Assembly (NCBI RefSeq): GCF_039528515.1
Contig: NZ_BAAALT010000053.1
Location: 1 to 64,000, forward strand
Direction of reading: 5' to 3'
DNA length: 64,000 bases
Source: Luedemannella flava
Lineage (GTDB): Bacteria; Actinomycetota; Actinomycetes; Mycobacteriales; Micromonosporaceae
Below the pieces are notes generated by a model that was not told where the DNA came from, ran no database searches, and saw only the letters and a program-made list of their open reading frames with translations. Position numbers and translations under genes: made by a program. Positions 26,535-34,276 of this stretch are shown here, piece by piece; within the stretch, counting starts at the first letter, position 1, and every line of letters starts with the position of its first letter.

Positions 26535-26773
26535 GGCCTCAGCGTCGCGCGACGGCGACGGTCCCAGCAGGGGCGAACGTCCCGCCGGACCGTGCCGGTC
26601 GGCCACGGCCAGCACTCGTCCGGCCCGGACACGTACCGCGCGGTGTGTCCGGGCCGGACGGCGCCTGGGTGCGCCGGGTGCGGATGACGATCGGCGTCAG
26701 TACCACACGTCCAGGGCCCACCGGCCCAGGCCGAGGTCCCGGCACCGGGTGGGAAGCGGCTGGTAGCTCAGGC

Positions 26774-26887
26774 GACGAGGCACTGGGCAACTGCCGGCAG
26801 GCCCTCGCCGAGTTCCAGCAGCTCGGCAACCGGCCGTGGGAAGGCCGTACGTGGGACGCCCTCGGCTATATCCACCCGGACAGCGAC
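26774..26887 (+). pseudogene. TPR fragment of an AfsR/SARP-like regulator
   Basis: A 38-residue stretch, DEALGNCRQALAEFQQLGNR followed by PWEGRTWDALGYIHPDSD, matches the tetratricopeptide repeats at the C-terminus of AfsR/SARP-type regulators (pattern A-x-x-x-C-x-Q-A-L-x-x-x-x-x-L-G-x-R-x-x-E-A-x-x-W-D-x-L-G-Y). Neither side continues as protein. Nothing else is recognisable in 26616-27085 apart from a possible promoter near 26985-27020, just upstream of the SIS-domain gene. Confidence 0.55.
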
Positions 26888-27085
26888 GGCGTCGCTGGTC
26901 CCTCGTGTCCGCTTCCTCGCGGCCGGGGGTCTCCAGGTTGAACCGCTTGATAATGAACCGGGACCTGGCGGGAGCTGCCCATTTAGGTGAGTTCAGCTAG
27001 TACAGTACGAATTGCCGGCGGGGCGCACCCGCTCGGCGCGGGAGTTACCCGGACCGTGCGTGGATCGCCTGGAGGTAGAGCCCAG

Positions 27086-28138
27086 ATGTCCACGACCCAG
27101 ATGGCCCGAGAGATCGCTGAGCAGCCCGTCGCGTTGGGCCGCACCCTGGACGTTCTGATCCCGCTGCGGCCGCAGCTCGCCCAGCTGGCCGGCGGGCGCC
27201 GGAAGGTGCTGTTCGCGGCCCGGGGCACCAGCGACCACGCCGCCATCTACGGTCGCTACCTGCTCGAGACGCATGCCGGCATCCTCGGCGGGCTGCTCTC
27301 GCCGAGCGTCGCCACGCACTACCGGTCCCGCCTGGATCTGACCGACTGCGTCGTCGTGTGCGTCTCGCAGTCCGGACAGACCGCCGAGATCGTCGAGTCC
27401 GAGGCGTGGGCGAAGGGCTGCGGCGCCGTGACTGTCGCCGTCACCAACGTGGCCGACTCGCCGCTCGCGGCCAACGCCGACATCGCGCTGGTCACCCAGG
27501 CCGGACCCGAGCTCGCCGTCCCGGCCACCAAGAGCCACACCACGCAGCTGGCGGCCATGGCGGTGATCGGCACCGCGCTGGCCACCGAGCCGGAGGCGCT
27601 CGACGCCGACCTCGCCCGTATCCCGGCCGAGGTCCAGCGGCTGCTGGCGGCGGACGTGGCGGACGCGGTGGCCGGCCTCCGGGACGCCGACCACGTCGTG
27701 GTCTCCGGCCGGGGGCTGATGCTCGGCAGTGCGCTGGAGACCGCGTTGAAGCTGGAGGAGACCTGCCTGCGGCCGGTGCGCGGCTACTCCTATGCCGACT
27801 TCCGCCACGGCCCGATCGCGGTCGTCACCTCCGGGGTCACCGCGATCCTGCTCGCCGCACCGGACGGGCCGCTGCTGGCCCCGATGACCGAGCTCGCCAG
27901 CGACCTGTCGTCGCGGGGAGCCGTCACGGTCGGCATCGGCGGGGATGGCGAGTTCGCGAAGGCGTGCACCACGCACCTGCCCGGCCCGGACGTCCCCGAG
28001 CCGCTCGCCCCACTGGGCGCGATCGTGCCCGCGCAGGTGCTGGTGGAACAGCTGACCCGCGTGCTCGGCCTGGATCCCGACAGCCCTCGCGGGCTGTCGA
28101 AGGTCGCCACCACCGACCCCTCGGCGGGCGGCCAATAG
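27086..28138 (+). CDS. SIS-domain sugar isomerase/deaminase (GlmS-like, no glutaminase domain)
   Basis: 350 residues with two SIS domains. The first has LFAARGTSDHAAIYGRYLLE, then CVSQSGQTAEIVESEAWAKG and PATKSHTTQLAAMAVIG; the second has VVSGRGLMLGSALETALKLE and YADFRHGPIAVV. This is the isomerase half of glucosamine-6-phosphate synthase without its N-terminal amidotransferase domain, as in AgaS- and NagB-II-type proteins. Likely reactions are deamination and isomerisation of amino-sugar phosphates. The start at 27086 has GGAGGT upstream; the longer reading has no SIS sequence. It is convergent with cutC. No PTS or GntR gene is adjacent, so the sugar is not known. Confidence 0.88.
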   Translation: MSTTQMAREIAEQPVALGRTLDVLIPLRPQLAQLAGGRRKVLFAARGTSDHAAIYGRYLLETHAGILGGLLSPSVATHYRSRLDLTDCVVVCVSQSGQTAEIVESEAWAKGCGAVTVAVTNVADSPLAANADIALVTQAGPELAVPATKSHTTQLAAMAVIGTALATEPEALDADLARIPAEVQRLLAADVADAVAGLRDADHVVVSGRGLMLGSALETALKLEETCLRPVRGYSYADFRHGPIAVVTSGVTAILLAAPDGPLLAPMTELASDLSSRGAVTVGIGGDGEFAKACTTHLPGPDVPEPLAPLGAIVPAQVLVEQLTRVLGLDPDSPRGLSKVATTDPSAGGQ

Positions 28139-28148
28139 CCGGGTGGCG

Positions 28149-28934
28149 TCAGCCGCCGGGCCGGCCGGCCGCGCCGAGGGCGGCAGCCGCCTTGGAGACC
28201 TGGCCGGCATCGGTGACGAAGTAGGCGCCGGGGTCGTCGTCCCCCGCTCCGAGGGCCACGCGCGCCCCCGCCCCGGCGACGCGCCGCTTCGCCGACAGGT
28301 GGACCGCGTCCACGCCGGCGGCCGTCAGGGCCGGGATGTCGTCGAGGCGGACGCCGCCGCCGGCCATGATCTCAATCCGTCCCGCGGATCGGCCCGCCAA
28401 GCTGGCAAGTACGTCCGCCGCCTGGCCGGCGGTGGCCCTGCCGCCTGAGGTCAGCACCCGGTCGACCAGGCCGAGGTCGAGGAGCTCCGCCAGGGCGTGG
28501 GGGAGCGAGGCGGTCTGGTCGAACGCGCGGTGGAACGTCACCGCCACCTGCGGCGCGCTCTGTCTGGCGGTCCCGGCCAGCAGGCGCAGCGCGGCCGGGT
28601 CGATGGCGCCGCCGGCTGTCAGCGCACCCACCACGACCCCCTGGGCGCCGGCACGGCAGGCCGCGCGGACCTCCGCCGCGGCGGTGGCCAGGTCGTCGGC
28701 GTCGTAGACGAAGTCTCCCGGCCGCGGCCGGATCAGCACGTGAACTCCCTGCCACGGCCGGCCCGGCTCGGAAGTGAGCGCCTCGAGGCCCGCCAGCGTC
28801 GTGTCCAGCAGGCCCGCTGACGGAGTCAGGCCGCCGACCTCGAGGGCCGCGCACAGCTCGACCCGGTCGGCGCCGCACCGGTACGCGGTGCGCGCGCCCT
28901 GGGCGGAGGTCACGGCGATCTCCAGTGCCGTCAC
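28149..28934 (-). CDS. cutC: CutC family protein
   Basis: 261 residues, a TIM-barrel of the CutC family. Diagnostic stretches are GADRVELCAALEVGGLTPSA, VHVLIRPRPGDFVYDADD, VTFHRAFDQTASLPHALAEL and IEIMAGGGVRL. The family was linked to copper homeostasis in E. coli, but this role is disputed and a role as a sugar-phosphate or small-molecule enzyme is possible. Start is a GTG. It is convergent with the SIS-domain gene, with 10 bases between them, and that pairing hints at carbohydrate metabolism. Confidence 0.9.
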   Translation of the reverse strand: MTALEIAVTSAQGARTAYRCGADRVELCAALEVGGLTPSAGLLDTTLAGLEALTSEPGRPWQGVHVLIRPRPGDFVYDADDLATAAAEVRAACRAGAQGVVVGALTAGGAIDPAALRLLAGTARQSAPQVAVTFHRAFDQTASLPHALAELLDLGLVDRVLTSGGRATAGQAADVLASLAGRSAGRIEIMAGGGVRLDDIPALTAAGVDAVHLSAKRRVAGAGARVALGAGDDDPGAYFVTDAGQVSKAAAALGAAGRPGG

Positions 28935-29130
28935 GGTGGCCGCCCTTCGGAAAGATCCTTGGCGATCACCAGCCTAGGCCCGACCAGGCGTCGGCGCTGT
29001 TGGATCGGACCACCGGTGATTGGATAGATCTTCGATACCTATCTGGACCATTTTCGTCGTCATCCGCATGCCGGAGCGATGCCCGGGGTAGGTCCCTATA
29101 CTGTTACGTATCAACATGGGGGAGGCGAAG

Positions 29131-29802
29131 GTGTCCGAGAAGCGGCAGTACGGTCAGTTCTGCGGCCTGGCGTCCGCCATGGACCTCATCGGCGAGCGGT
29201 GGACCATCCTGATCGTCCGGGAGCTGCTCATCGGCCCGGGCCGGTTCGGCGACATGATCGAAAACCTGCCCGGCGTCAGTCCCAACATGCTGGCCGACCG
29301 GCTGCGGTTCCTCACCGAGCAGGGGATCATCGAGGTCGACAAGGTCCCCGGCGACGCGCGGGGCAAGCTGTACCGGCTCACCCCGCTGGGCGCGCAGTTG
29401 CGCCCGGCCATCCATGTGCTGGCCCGGTGGGGCATGAACTTCCTCACCGAGGAGGACGCCACCCGGTCCGCCAGCCGTGCCGCCTGGGGGTTCCTCGCCG
29501 TGCAGACGATGATCGATGTGGGCAAGCCGACCGGCGTCGACGAGGAGTACGAGTTCCGCGTCGACGACGAGGTCTTCTCCGTCACCGTCCACGATGGCGC
29601 GGCCACGGCCCACCGCGGGCCGGCGGCGAATCCGGCACTGGTGCTCAGCGCCGACGCCGAGACCTTCATCCGGGTCGGCGCGAAGCTGCTCAGCCCGATC
29701 GAGGCGGTGCTCACCGGGAAGATCACGGCCGAGGGCGACCCCGAGGCGGTGCAGCGGTGCACCCAACTGCTCGGCCTCGACCAGCTGGTCCGCGCCGCCT
29801 GA
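29131..29802 (+). CDS. HxlR-family regulator with C-terminal SCP2-like domain (E1-like)
   Basis: 223 residues. The winged-helix part (about 5-100) has the family start YGQFCGLASAMDLIGERWTI and LIVRELLIGPGRFGDM. The C-terminal part (about 115-220) is a sterol-carrier-like fold with VDDEVFSVTVHDG and GAKLLSPIEAVLTGKITAEG. HxlR proteins respond to reactive electrophiles or ligands. An HxlR-type gene is common in enediyne loci (E1), so this is probably the locus regulator; that link is inference. The GTG at 29131 has GGAGG just before it; an ATG at 29116 overlaps this site. TATACT at about 29097 is a possible -10 box. A similar regulator lies at 55184. Confidence 0.85.
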   Translation: MSEKRQYGQFCGLASAMDLIGERWTILIVRELLIGPGRFGDMIENLPGVSPNMLADRLRFLTEQGIIEVDKVPGDARGKLYRLTPLGAQLRPAIHVLARWGMNFLTEEDATRSASRAAWGFLAVQTMIDVGKPTGVDEEYEFRVDDEVFSVTVHDGAATAHRGPAANPALVLSADAETFIRVGAKLLSPIEAVLTGKITAEGDPEAVQRCTQLLGLDQLVRAA

Positions 29803-29820
29803 GACTCCTGGCCGACGGGT

Positions 29821-29851
29821 GCCGCCACCGGTGAGGGGATCCGGTGGCGGC
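29821..29851. terminator. 11-bp hairpin between HxlR and MFS genes
   Basis: GCCGCCACCGG, a nine-base loop, CCGGTGGCGGC. It lies between convergent genes and can serve both. Confidence 0.65.
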
Positions 29852-29865
29852 GACTGTGGACGGTG

Positions 29866-31092
29866 CTACGCCGGCACGGCGCGGGCCGCGCGGGCCCGCC
29901 GAGCCCACCAGAGCAGCCCGACGAAGGTGCCGACCAGGCAGTACGCCCCGGCCAGCTGGAACGCGAACGCGACGCCGCCGGTCGCGATGATGAGGCCGGC
30001 GAGGAGCGTTCCGGCGCCGGACGAGATCGAGTCGGCCGCCGACGCGATCCCGAACGCGCGTCCGGTGCCGCCGGCCGGCGCGTGCCGGGCGATGAGCGCG
30101 TAGGTCACGGGCACGGACACGGCCATCAGCAGGCCTTCGACCACGGACAACACGATCGCGAGCCACACCGTGCCGGTGTACGCGTAGGCGAACGCGAGGG
30201 CGCCCAGCAGCATGGTCGCGCCGCCGCTGACCAACCACCGGTTGGTCCGGGGCAGCACCCGGTCGGCGTAGCGCGACAGGAGGACCACCGGGAGCATCGT
30301 GGCCACAAAGGACCAGGCGATCACCAGGTTCGAGGCGCCCAGGCCGCGCAGGAACAGGCCCCACAGCACGGCGTAGACGCCGTACATCGTGGCGCTTGTG
30401 GTGACCAGCGCGACGATGGGCGCGATCGCCCGTCCGACCGAGGCCATGGTGGCCGGCTCCGGCGTGCTGTCGCCGGCGGCCGGTACCTCGGGGTCGGCGA
30501 CCGCCGGCCGCCGCAGCAGGAAGGCCACCACGGTCGCCGTGCTCAGCATCGCGGCCGCGAACCAGGGCGCGGCGGCGGTGCCGTCGATCACCACGAACCC
30601 GACGAGCAGCGGGCCGATCAGCGCGCCGGTCGTACCGATGCTGTTCAGCGTGCCGAACGTGCGCTCGTGCTCCTCCTTCGGGGTGCCGAGGGCGATCGTG
30701 GTGCGCAGCGCGGTGTTCGCCGTCGAGGTGCCGGCTGTGGAGACGAGGTAGGCCGGTCCCATCAGGGGCCAGACCGGCACGAAAATGAACGCCAGCACGC
30801 CGATCACGGCCACCATCAGCCCGCACACGAGCGCGCGCCAGGCGCCGAACCGGTCGACCAGCTTGCCCGAGACGAGCCCGGCGGCCGTCGCGCCGAGCGC
30901 GGCGAACACCATCACCACGCCGATGTAGCCGACCGGCACGCCGCGGTCGAGCAGGTACGGCGCGACGATGGCGATCGTGCCCATCTGCGAGGCGCGCGCG
31001 AGGAACGTGACCGTGTACGCCCCGCGCGGCGAGATCGACTCCCGTGCCGGTGGCGCCACCGCCGCCGGCACGGCCACTTCGACCGCGCTCAT
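29866..31092 (-). CDS. MFS transporter, module A
   Basis: 408 residues with about twelve membrane helices in two halves. The first half includes GKLVDRFGAWRALVCGLMVA, the conserved loop 2-3 motif of the family, and a long hydrophilic central loop (VADPEVPAAGDSTPEPATM). The second half has the matching loop LLSRYADRVLPRTNRWLVSG. It looks like a drug exporter. The ATG at 31092 has GGAGGT upstream; the longer start adds no conserved part. It is the last gene of minus-strand module A (ClpX-unknown-SRPBCC-MFS). The MFS gene of module B (39199) holds the same place. Export of the locus product is the likely job, by inference. Confidence 0.88.
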   Translation of the reverse strand: MSAVEVAVPAAVAPPARESISPRGAYTVTFLARASQMGTIAIVAPYLLDRGVPVGYIGVVMVFAALGATAAGLVSGKLVDRFGAWRALVCGLMVAVIGVLAFIFVPVWPLMGPAYLVSTAGTSTANTALRTTIALGTPKEEHERTFGTLNSIGTTGALIGPLLVGFVVIDGTAAAPWFAAAMLSTATVVAFLLRRPAVADPEVPAAGDSTPEPATMASVGRAIAPIVALVTTSATMYGVYAVLWGLFLRGLGASNLVIAWSFVATMLPVVLLSRYADRVLPRTNRWLVSGGATMLLGALAFAYAYTGTVWLAIVLSVVEGLLMAVSVPVTYALIARHAPAGGTGRAFGIASAADSISSGAGTLLAGLIIATGGVAFAFQLAGAYCLVGTFVGLLWWARRARAARAVPA

Positions 31093-31165
31093 GCCGTCAC
31101 CTCCGCTGCGCTCCGGCGCCGGCATGAGAAACCACTGAGCCGATGATTCGCTCGCTTACGCTCGC

Positions 31166-31660
31166 TCATTCGCGGCTGCCGGTTTCCACGATGCCGACGG
31201 CACGGCTGTGCGGAGCCATCGCCTGAACCCAGAAGCGGAGGCGGTTGAGCAGGCCCGGCGCCCACAGCGCGCGGGACAGTTCCAGGTCGTCCGCGGTCAG
31301 GCCCCGGTGGCTGACCATCACCAGCGTCGCCCGCGGCACCGGCCACAGCCGGACCGTGGCGACGCTGCGGGTGGTCGGCCACGCCGGTGTGTCCAGGACG
31401 ACCTTGACGTACTCGCCCTCGACCTCGCCTATCGACGTTCCGGACACGCCGAGTTCGGGCAGGTGCCAGCACACGCCGTCGGCGGTCTCCGCCGCGTCGT
31501 CGCCCGTCCAGTCGCGCAGGGCCGCGGGATGGGTGAGCCCGCGGTACACCTGGGTTGGGGTGCCCTTCTGGATGATGTCGCTGACCAGCACGTTGTGCGT
31601 GCCGTCGGGGTGGCGGAAGGTCGGGTCCTGCTTGCTGCCAGGACGGTAGGTCAGGGTCAC
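31166..31660 (-). CDS. SRPBCC (START-like) protein, module A
   Basis: 164 residues with the pattern of an SRPBCC ligand-binding fold: LVSDIIQKGTPTQVYRGLTH, then PAALRDWTGD, and the long C-terminal helix ALWAPGLLNRLRFWVQAM. AHA1-type and polyketide cyclase-type proteins share this fold, binding a hydrophobic ligand in a deep cavity. No catalytic residues can be named. The start is a GTG with GGGAGG upstream. Its partner in module B (38636) keeps the place and length but has diverged strongly in sequence, which suggests the two bind different ligands or partners. A hairpin separates it from the upstream gene. Confidence 0.8.
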   Translation of the reverse strand: MTLTYRPGSKQDPTFRHPDGTHNVLVSDIIQKGTPTQVYRGLTHPAALRDWTGDDAAETADGVCWHLPELGVSGTSIGEVEGEYVKVVLDTPAWPTTRSVATVRLWPVPRATLVMVSHRGLTADDLELSRALWAPGLLNRLRFWVQAMAPHSRAVGIVETGSRE

Positions 31661-31693
31661 GGCGGGCCTCCCATCGCGGGATCTTCAGCGGTC

Positions 31694-31723
31694 GGGGCCG
31701 CGGCCGTCGCCGACCGCGGCCCC
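31694..31723. terminator. Intra-operon hairpin, module A
   Basis: GGGGCCGCGG, ten-base loop, CCGCGGCCCC, between the uncharacterised gene and the SRPBCC gene. Module B has a hairpin at exactly the same place (38578-38611). A partial terminator or mRNA-stabilising structure would make the gene before it more abundant than those after it. Confidence 0.55.
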
Positions 31724-31732
31724 GGGTGGTGG

Positions 31733-32308
31733 TCAGGCGCGGAGGTTGCGGAACTCCTCGGCAACCGCCATGAACTGCTCCTCCTGCAGCGAAGCCTCTT
31801 CGGCGCAGGCGCCCGCGCTGGCCTCGATGCCGGGGCCGAGCGGGAACGCCTTCTGGAACTGGATGCCGACCTGCGGCGGCACCTCGTACGCCTCGACGCC
31901 GACGCCGAGTCCGGTGACCTCGGCCGCGACCTGGCGCTTGCCGACGTACACGTCGAAGATCGCGTTGTAGACGATGATCGCCGGGAAGTCCGCCGACGCG
32001 GACTGGGCGATCGCGAGGCTCCGCGGCTGCTGCACGTCGGAGAGCGTGATCGTGACCCACTCGGACAGGAACTCCGAGTAGCCCGCCACCTCCCACGTGT
32101 TGATCTGGAACTCGAACTGCCGGTGCCCGCCGGCGTTCGTCACGGGGGCGCCCCGGTCGAGCTCGAGGACGGCCGTCATCTTGAGGACTTCCTTGACCTC
32201 CCCGTCGACGACGATCGGGATGTTGAGTTCGGAGCGCTGGTACTCGATGCCCGGGACCGGGGGGAACTCGGTCTGGGGCGCGAGCGGGCTGATCTGTGGT
32301 GAGGTCAT
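31733..32308 (-). CDS. Uncharacterised conserved protein, module A
   Basis: 191 residues, no signal peptide or membrane segment. Paralogue of the protein at 37984; by eye close to 45% identical. Shared blocks are RSELNIPIVVDGEVKEVLKM, GHRQFEFQINTWEVAG, WVTITLS, ADFPAIIVYNAIFDVYVGKR and VGIQFQKAFPLG. The many alternating hydrophobic residues suggest a beta-rich fold. I do not recognise a function. In both modules it follows the ClpX-like gene and precedes a hairpin, so it may be the most abundant product and a substrate or partner of the unfoldase. The ATG at 32308 has GGAG upstream. Confidence 0.8.
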   Translation of the reverse strand: MTSPQISPLAPQTEFPPVPGIEYQRSELNIPIVVDGEVKEVLKMTAVLELDRGAPVTNAGGHRQFEFQINTWEVAGYSEFLSEWVTITLSDVQQPRSLAIAQSASADFPAIIVYNAIFDVYVGKRQVAAEVTGLGVGVEAYEVPPQVGIQFQKAFPLGPGIEASAGACAEEASLQEEQFMAVAEEFRNLRA

Positions 32309-32347
32309 TACGTCTACTCCTCGCCTCCCACTATCGTGGGACCAGGG

Positions 32348-33709
32348 TCACGTCGAGCGGCGGATGAGCGCCCCGCTGGCAACGCGGAGGGTGCGTCCTG
32401 CCCGCCGTTCGGCGTGGCCGCCTTCTTGTCCCGGCTCCTCGGCCGGAGACAGCTGTGGAGATGCGTTCCGGCCGGCCGGCGGGGCCTGGCCCGGTTGCGC
32501 GGCGGTCCCGTCGCGTTCGACGGCGCCGTCCAGCGCGGCCTCGATCCGTGCGGCGTCGACCCGCAGGGACTGGCCCGGTTCGAGGTCGGGCGCGCGGAAC
32601 ATCAGGTCGGCCAGTGCCGTCTCCAGCACCGATCGCAGCCCTCGGGCGCCGGTTGCCCGGGCGTGCGCCCGTTCGGCGACGGCGGTGAGCGCGTCCGGGG
32701 TGAGGTCGAGCACGTGCCCGTCGAGGCGGAACAGCTCCTCGTACTGCGCGACGAGACAGTCGCGGGGTTCGGTGAGCACGCGGCGCAGTTCGGCCGCGCC
32801 GAGCTGGTCGAGCCGCACGATCACCGGGAACCGCCCGACGAACTCCGGCAGCAGGCCGAATGAGATGAGGTCGCCGGGCTCGGGTTCGGCGGCACGGTCG
32901 GTGATCCGGGCCGCCGGTTCGCGTCGCGGGTCGAACCCGAAGCTGTTGGACGCCTTGCGCGTGCCGACGATCTCGTCGAGGCCGACGAACGCTCCGCCGG
33001 CCATGAACAGGACCTCGGACGTGTCGAACCGGCGCACCTCGCCGGCGCGTGCCGTCGGGTCGGTCTGGCGGCCCTCGAGCGAGACCATGGTGCCTTCCAG
33101 CGACTTGAGCAGGCCCTGTTGCACGCCCTCGCCCGACACGTCGAGCCCTCCGGTCGCCTCGCGGCGGGCGAGTTTGTCGACCTCGTCGAGGAACACGATG
33201 CCGCGCTGCGCGGCGGTGATGTCGCCGTTGGCGGCGATGACGAGCCGCCGGAAGATGGACTCGATGTCCTCGCCGGCATAGCCGGCCTGGGTCATCGACG
33301 TGACGTCCGCGACCACGAAGGGCACGGCGAGGGTGCGGGCCAGCGTCTCGGCGAGCAGTGTCTTGCCGGTGCCGGACGGACCGATGAGCAGGATGTTCGA
33401 CTTGGCGAGCCGCACGCCGCCCGGCTCGGTGCGGCCGACCCGCTTGAAGTGGTTGTAGACCGCGACGCTGAGCATGCGCTTCGCGGCGTCCTGGGCGACC
33501 ACGTGCTGGTCGAGCTCAGCCACCAGCGCGGTCGGCGTCGACGTGCCGGCACGCTCGCGGCGGTTGGCCCGCCCCGCCAGAGCGGCGAGCCCGGTGCGCG
33601 CGCAGTCGGGACAGATCGCGGTGCCGGTGCCGGTGATGAGCGCGTCGACGCCGAATTCGTTGACTCCGCAGAACGAGCAGAACAGCAGGCGCCGCTTGGG
33701 ACCAGCCAC
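32348..33709 (-). CDS. ClpX-like AAA+ unfoldase paralogue, module A
   Basis: 453 residues with ClpX architecture: N-terminal C4 zinc finger (Cys 11, 14, 33, 36), Walker A GPSGTGKT (110-117), Walker B IVFLDE (171-176), and PEFVGRFPVIVRLDQL in the small-domain linker. Three key loops differ from housekeeping ClpX. The pore loop is GYAG (143-146) instead of GYVG. The RKH loop is absent (GRQTDPTARAGEVRR). The ClpP-docking IGF loop reads FGF (257-259). The C-terminal 55 residues are a Pro/Gly/Arg-rich tail that ClpX lacks. It should unfold proteins but recognise other substrates, perhaps without ClpP. Start is GTG after GAGGGGGAA. It is first in module A. Confidence 0.88.
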   Translation of the reverse strand: MAGPKRRLLFCSFCGVNEFGVDALITGTGTAICPDCARTGLAALAGRANRRERAGTSTPTALVAELDQHVVAQDAAKRMLSVAVYNHFKRVGRTEPGGVRLAKSNILLIGPSGTGKTLLAETLARTLAVPFVVADVTSMTQAGYAGEDIESIFRRLVIAANGDITAAQRGIVFLDEVDKLARREATGGLDVSGEGVQQGLLKSLEGTMVSLEGRQTDPTARAGEVRRFDTSEVLFMAGGAFVGLDEIVGTRKASNSFGFDPRREPAARITDRAAEPEPGDLISFGLLPEFVGRFPVIVRLDQLGAAELRRVLTEPRDCLVAQYEELFRLDGHVLDLTPDALTAVAERAHARATGARGLRSVLETALADLMFRAPDLEPGQSLRVDAARIEAALDGAVERDGTAAQPGQAPPAGRNASPQLSPAEEPGQEGGHAERRAGRTLRVASGALIRRST

Positions 33710-33743
33710 CGTTCCCCCTCATCAAGGGACCAAAGTTGGTATA

Positions 33744-33763
33744 GAGAAGAGTAGTAACTTCTC
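33744..33763. promoter_or_regulatory. Inverted repeat in the module A promoter
   Basis: GAGAAG, eight bases, CTTCTC, inside the divergent region between ClpX-A and VOC-A. On the minus strand it follows TTGACA, with TACTCT eighteen bases later, a fair promoter for ClpX-A, so the repeat would cover the -10 side. Related GTCTTCTC/GAGAAGAC half sites occur between unbV and unbL (46287-46346). The regulator is unknown. Confidence 0.45.
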
Positions 33764-33897
33764 GTCAATAGTGTCAATGGACCGGCGACTGCGGTGTGGA
33801 CCAGCAGATATTGATCGAGAGATAGCGTTGGCCTTGTTCTGATGATAGGGAAAGCAATACCATCTTCCAAAGCCTTCTCCCGGTGGAGGGAAGACAT

Positions 33898-34263
33898 ATG
33901 GCCACGCTCGCTGTCATCACCGTCAACGTCCATGACATGGACCAGGCGGTCGTCTTCTACACGGAGCATCTGGGGTTCGGTGTCCGCGACGCCACGGCCG
34001 CCCCGGCGTACGTCGAACTGGAGAGCGAAGGGCCGCTGCTCCTGCTGCAGCAGTGCGAGCGCCCGGCCAAGGCCGACTATCCCGACGGCGCGTGCGTGCT
34101 GCTGAATCTCGCGATCGACGACGTGGAGGCCGAACTGGGGCGGTTGCGTGCCATCGGCGCCGACGTGCTCCACGACAAGCCGCAGCTCTGCCCCGTTGGC
34201 CGGTACATCGCCGTCGCGGATCCGAGCGGCAATGTCGTCGAACTCATCGAGTTCACCCGCTGA
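33898..34263 (+). CDS. VOC (glyoxalase/bleomycin-resistance) fold protein, module A
   Basis: 121 residues. Typical VOC stretches: VITVNVHDMDQAVVFYTEHL, YVELESEGPLLLLQQ and YIAVADPSGNVVELIEF. It is about half identical to the VOC protein of module B (40483). The metal-site residues of enzymatic glyoxalases are only partly kept (His at the start, Glu near the end). In enediyne loci, VOC proteins such as TnmS3 sequester the product, and a similar self-protection role is plausible here but not shown. The ATG at 33898 has GGAGGG upstream. It is divergent from ClpX-A and followed after 13 bases by the ABC1-type kinase. Confidence 0.88.
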   Translation: MATLAVITVNVHDMDQAVVFYTEHLGFGVRDATAAPAYVELESEGPLLLLQQCERPAKADYPDGACVLLNLAIDDVEAELGRLRAIGADVLHDKPQLCPVGRYIAVADPSGNVVELIEFTR

Positions 34264-34276
34264 GCGGGTCCGGCCG

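Noticed and set aside
31661..31732. Hairpin read as the end of module A transcript
   Set aside because: The next gene on the same strand has a good ribosome site and module B keeps the same order, so a partial attenuator is more likely than a full end.
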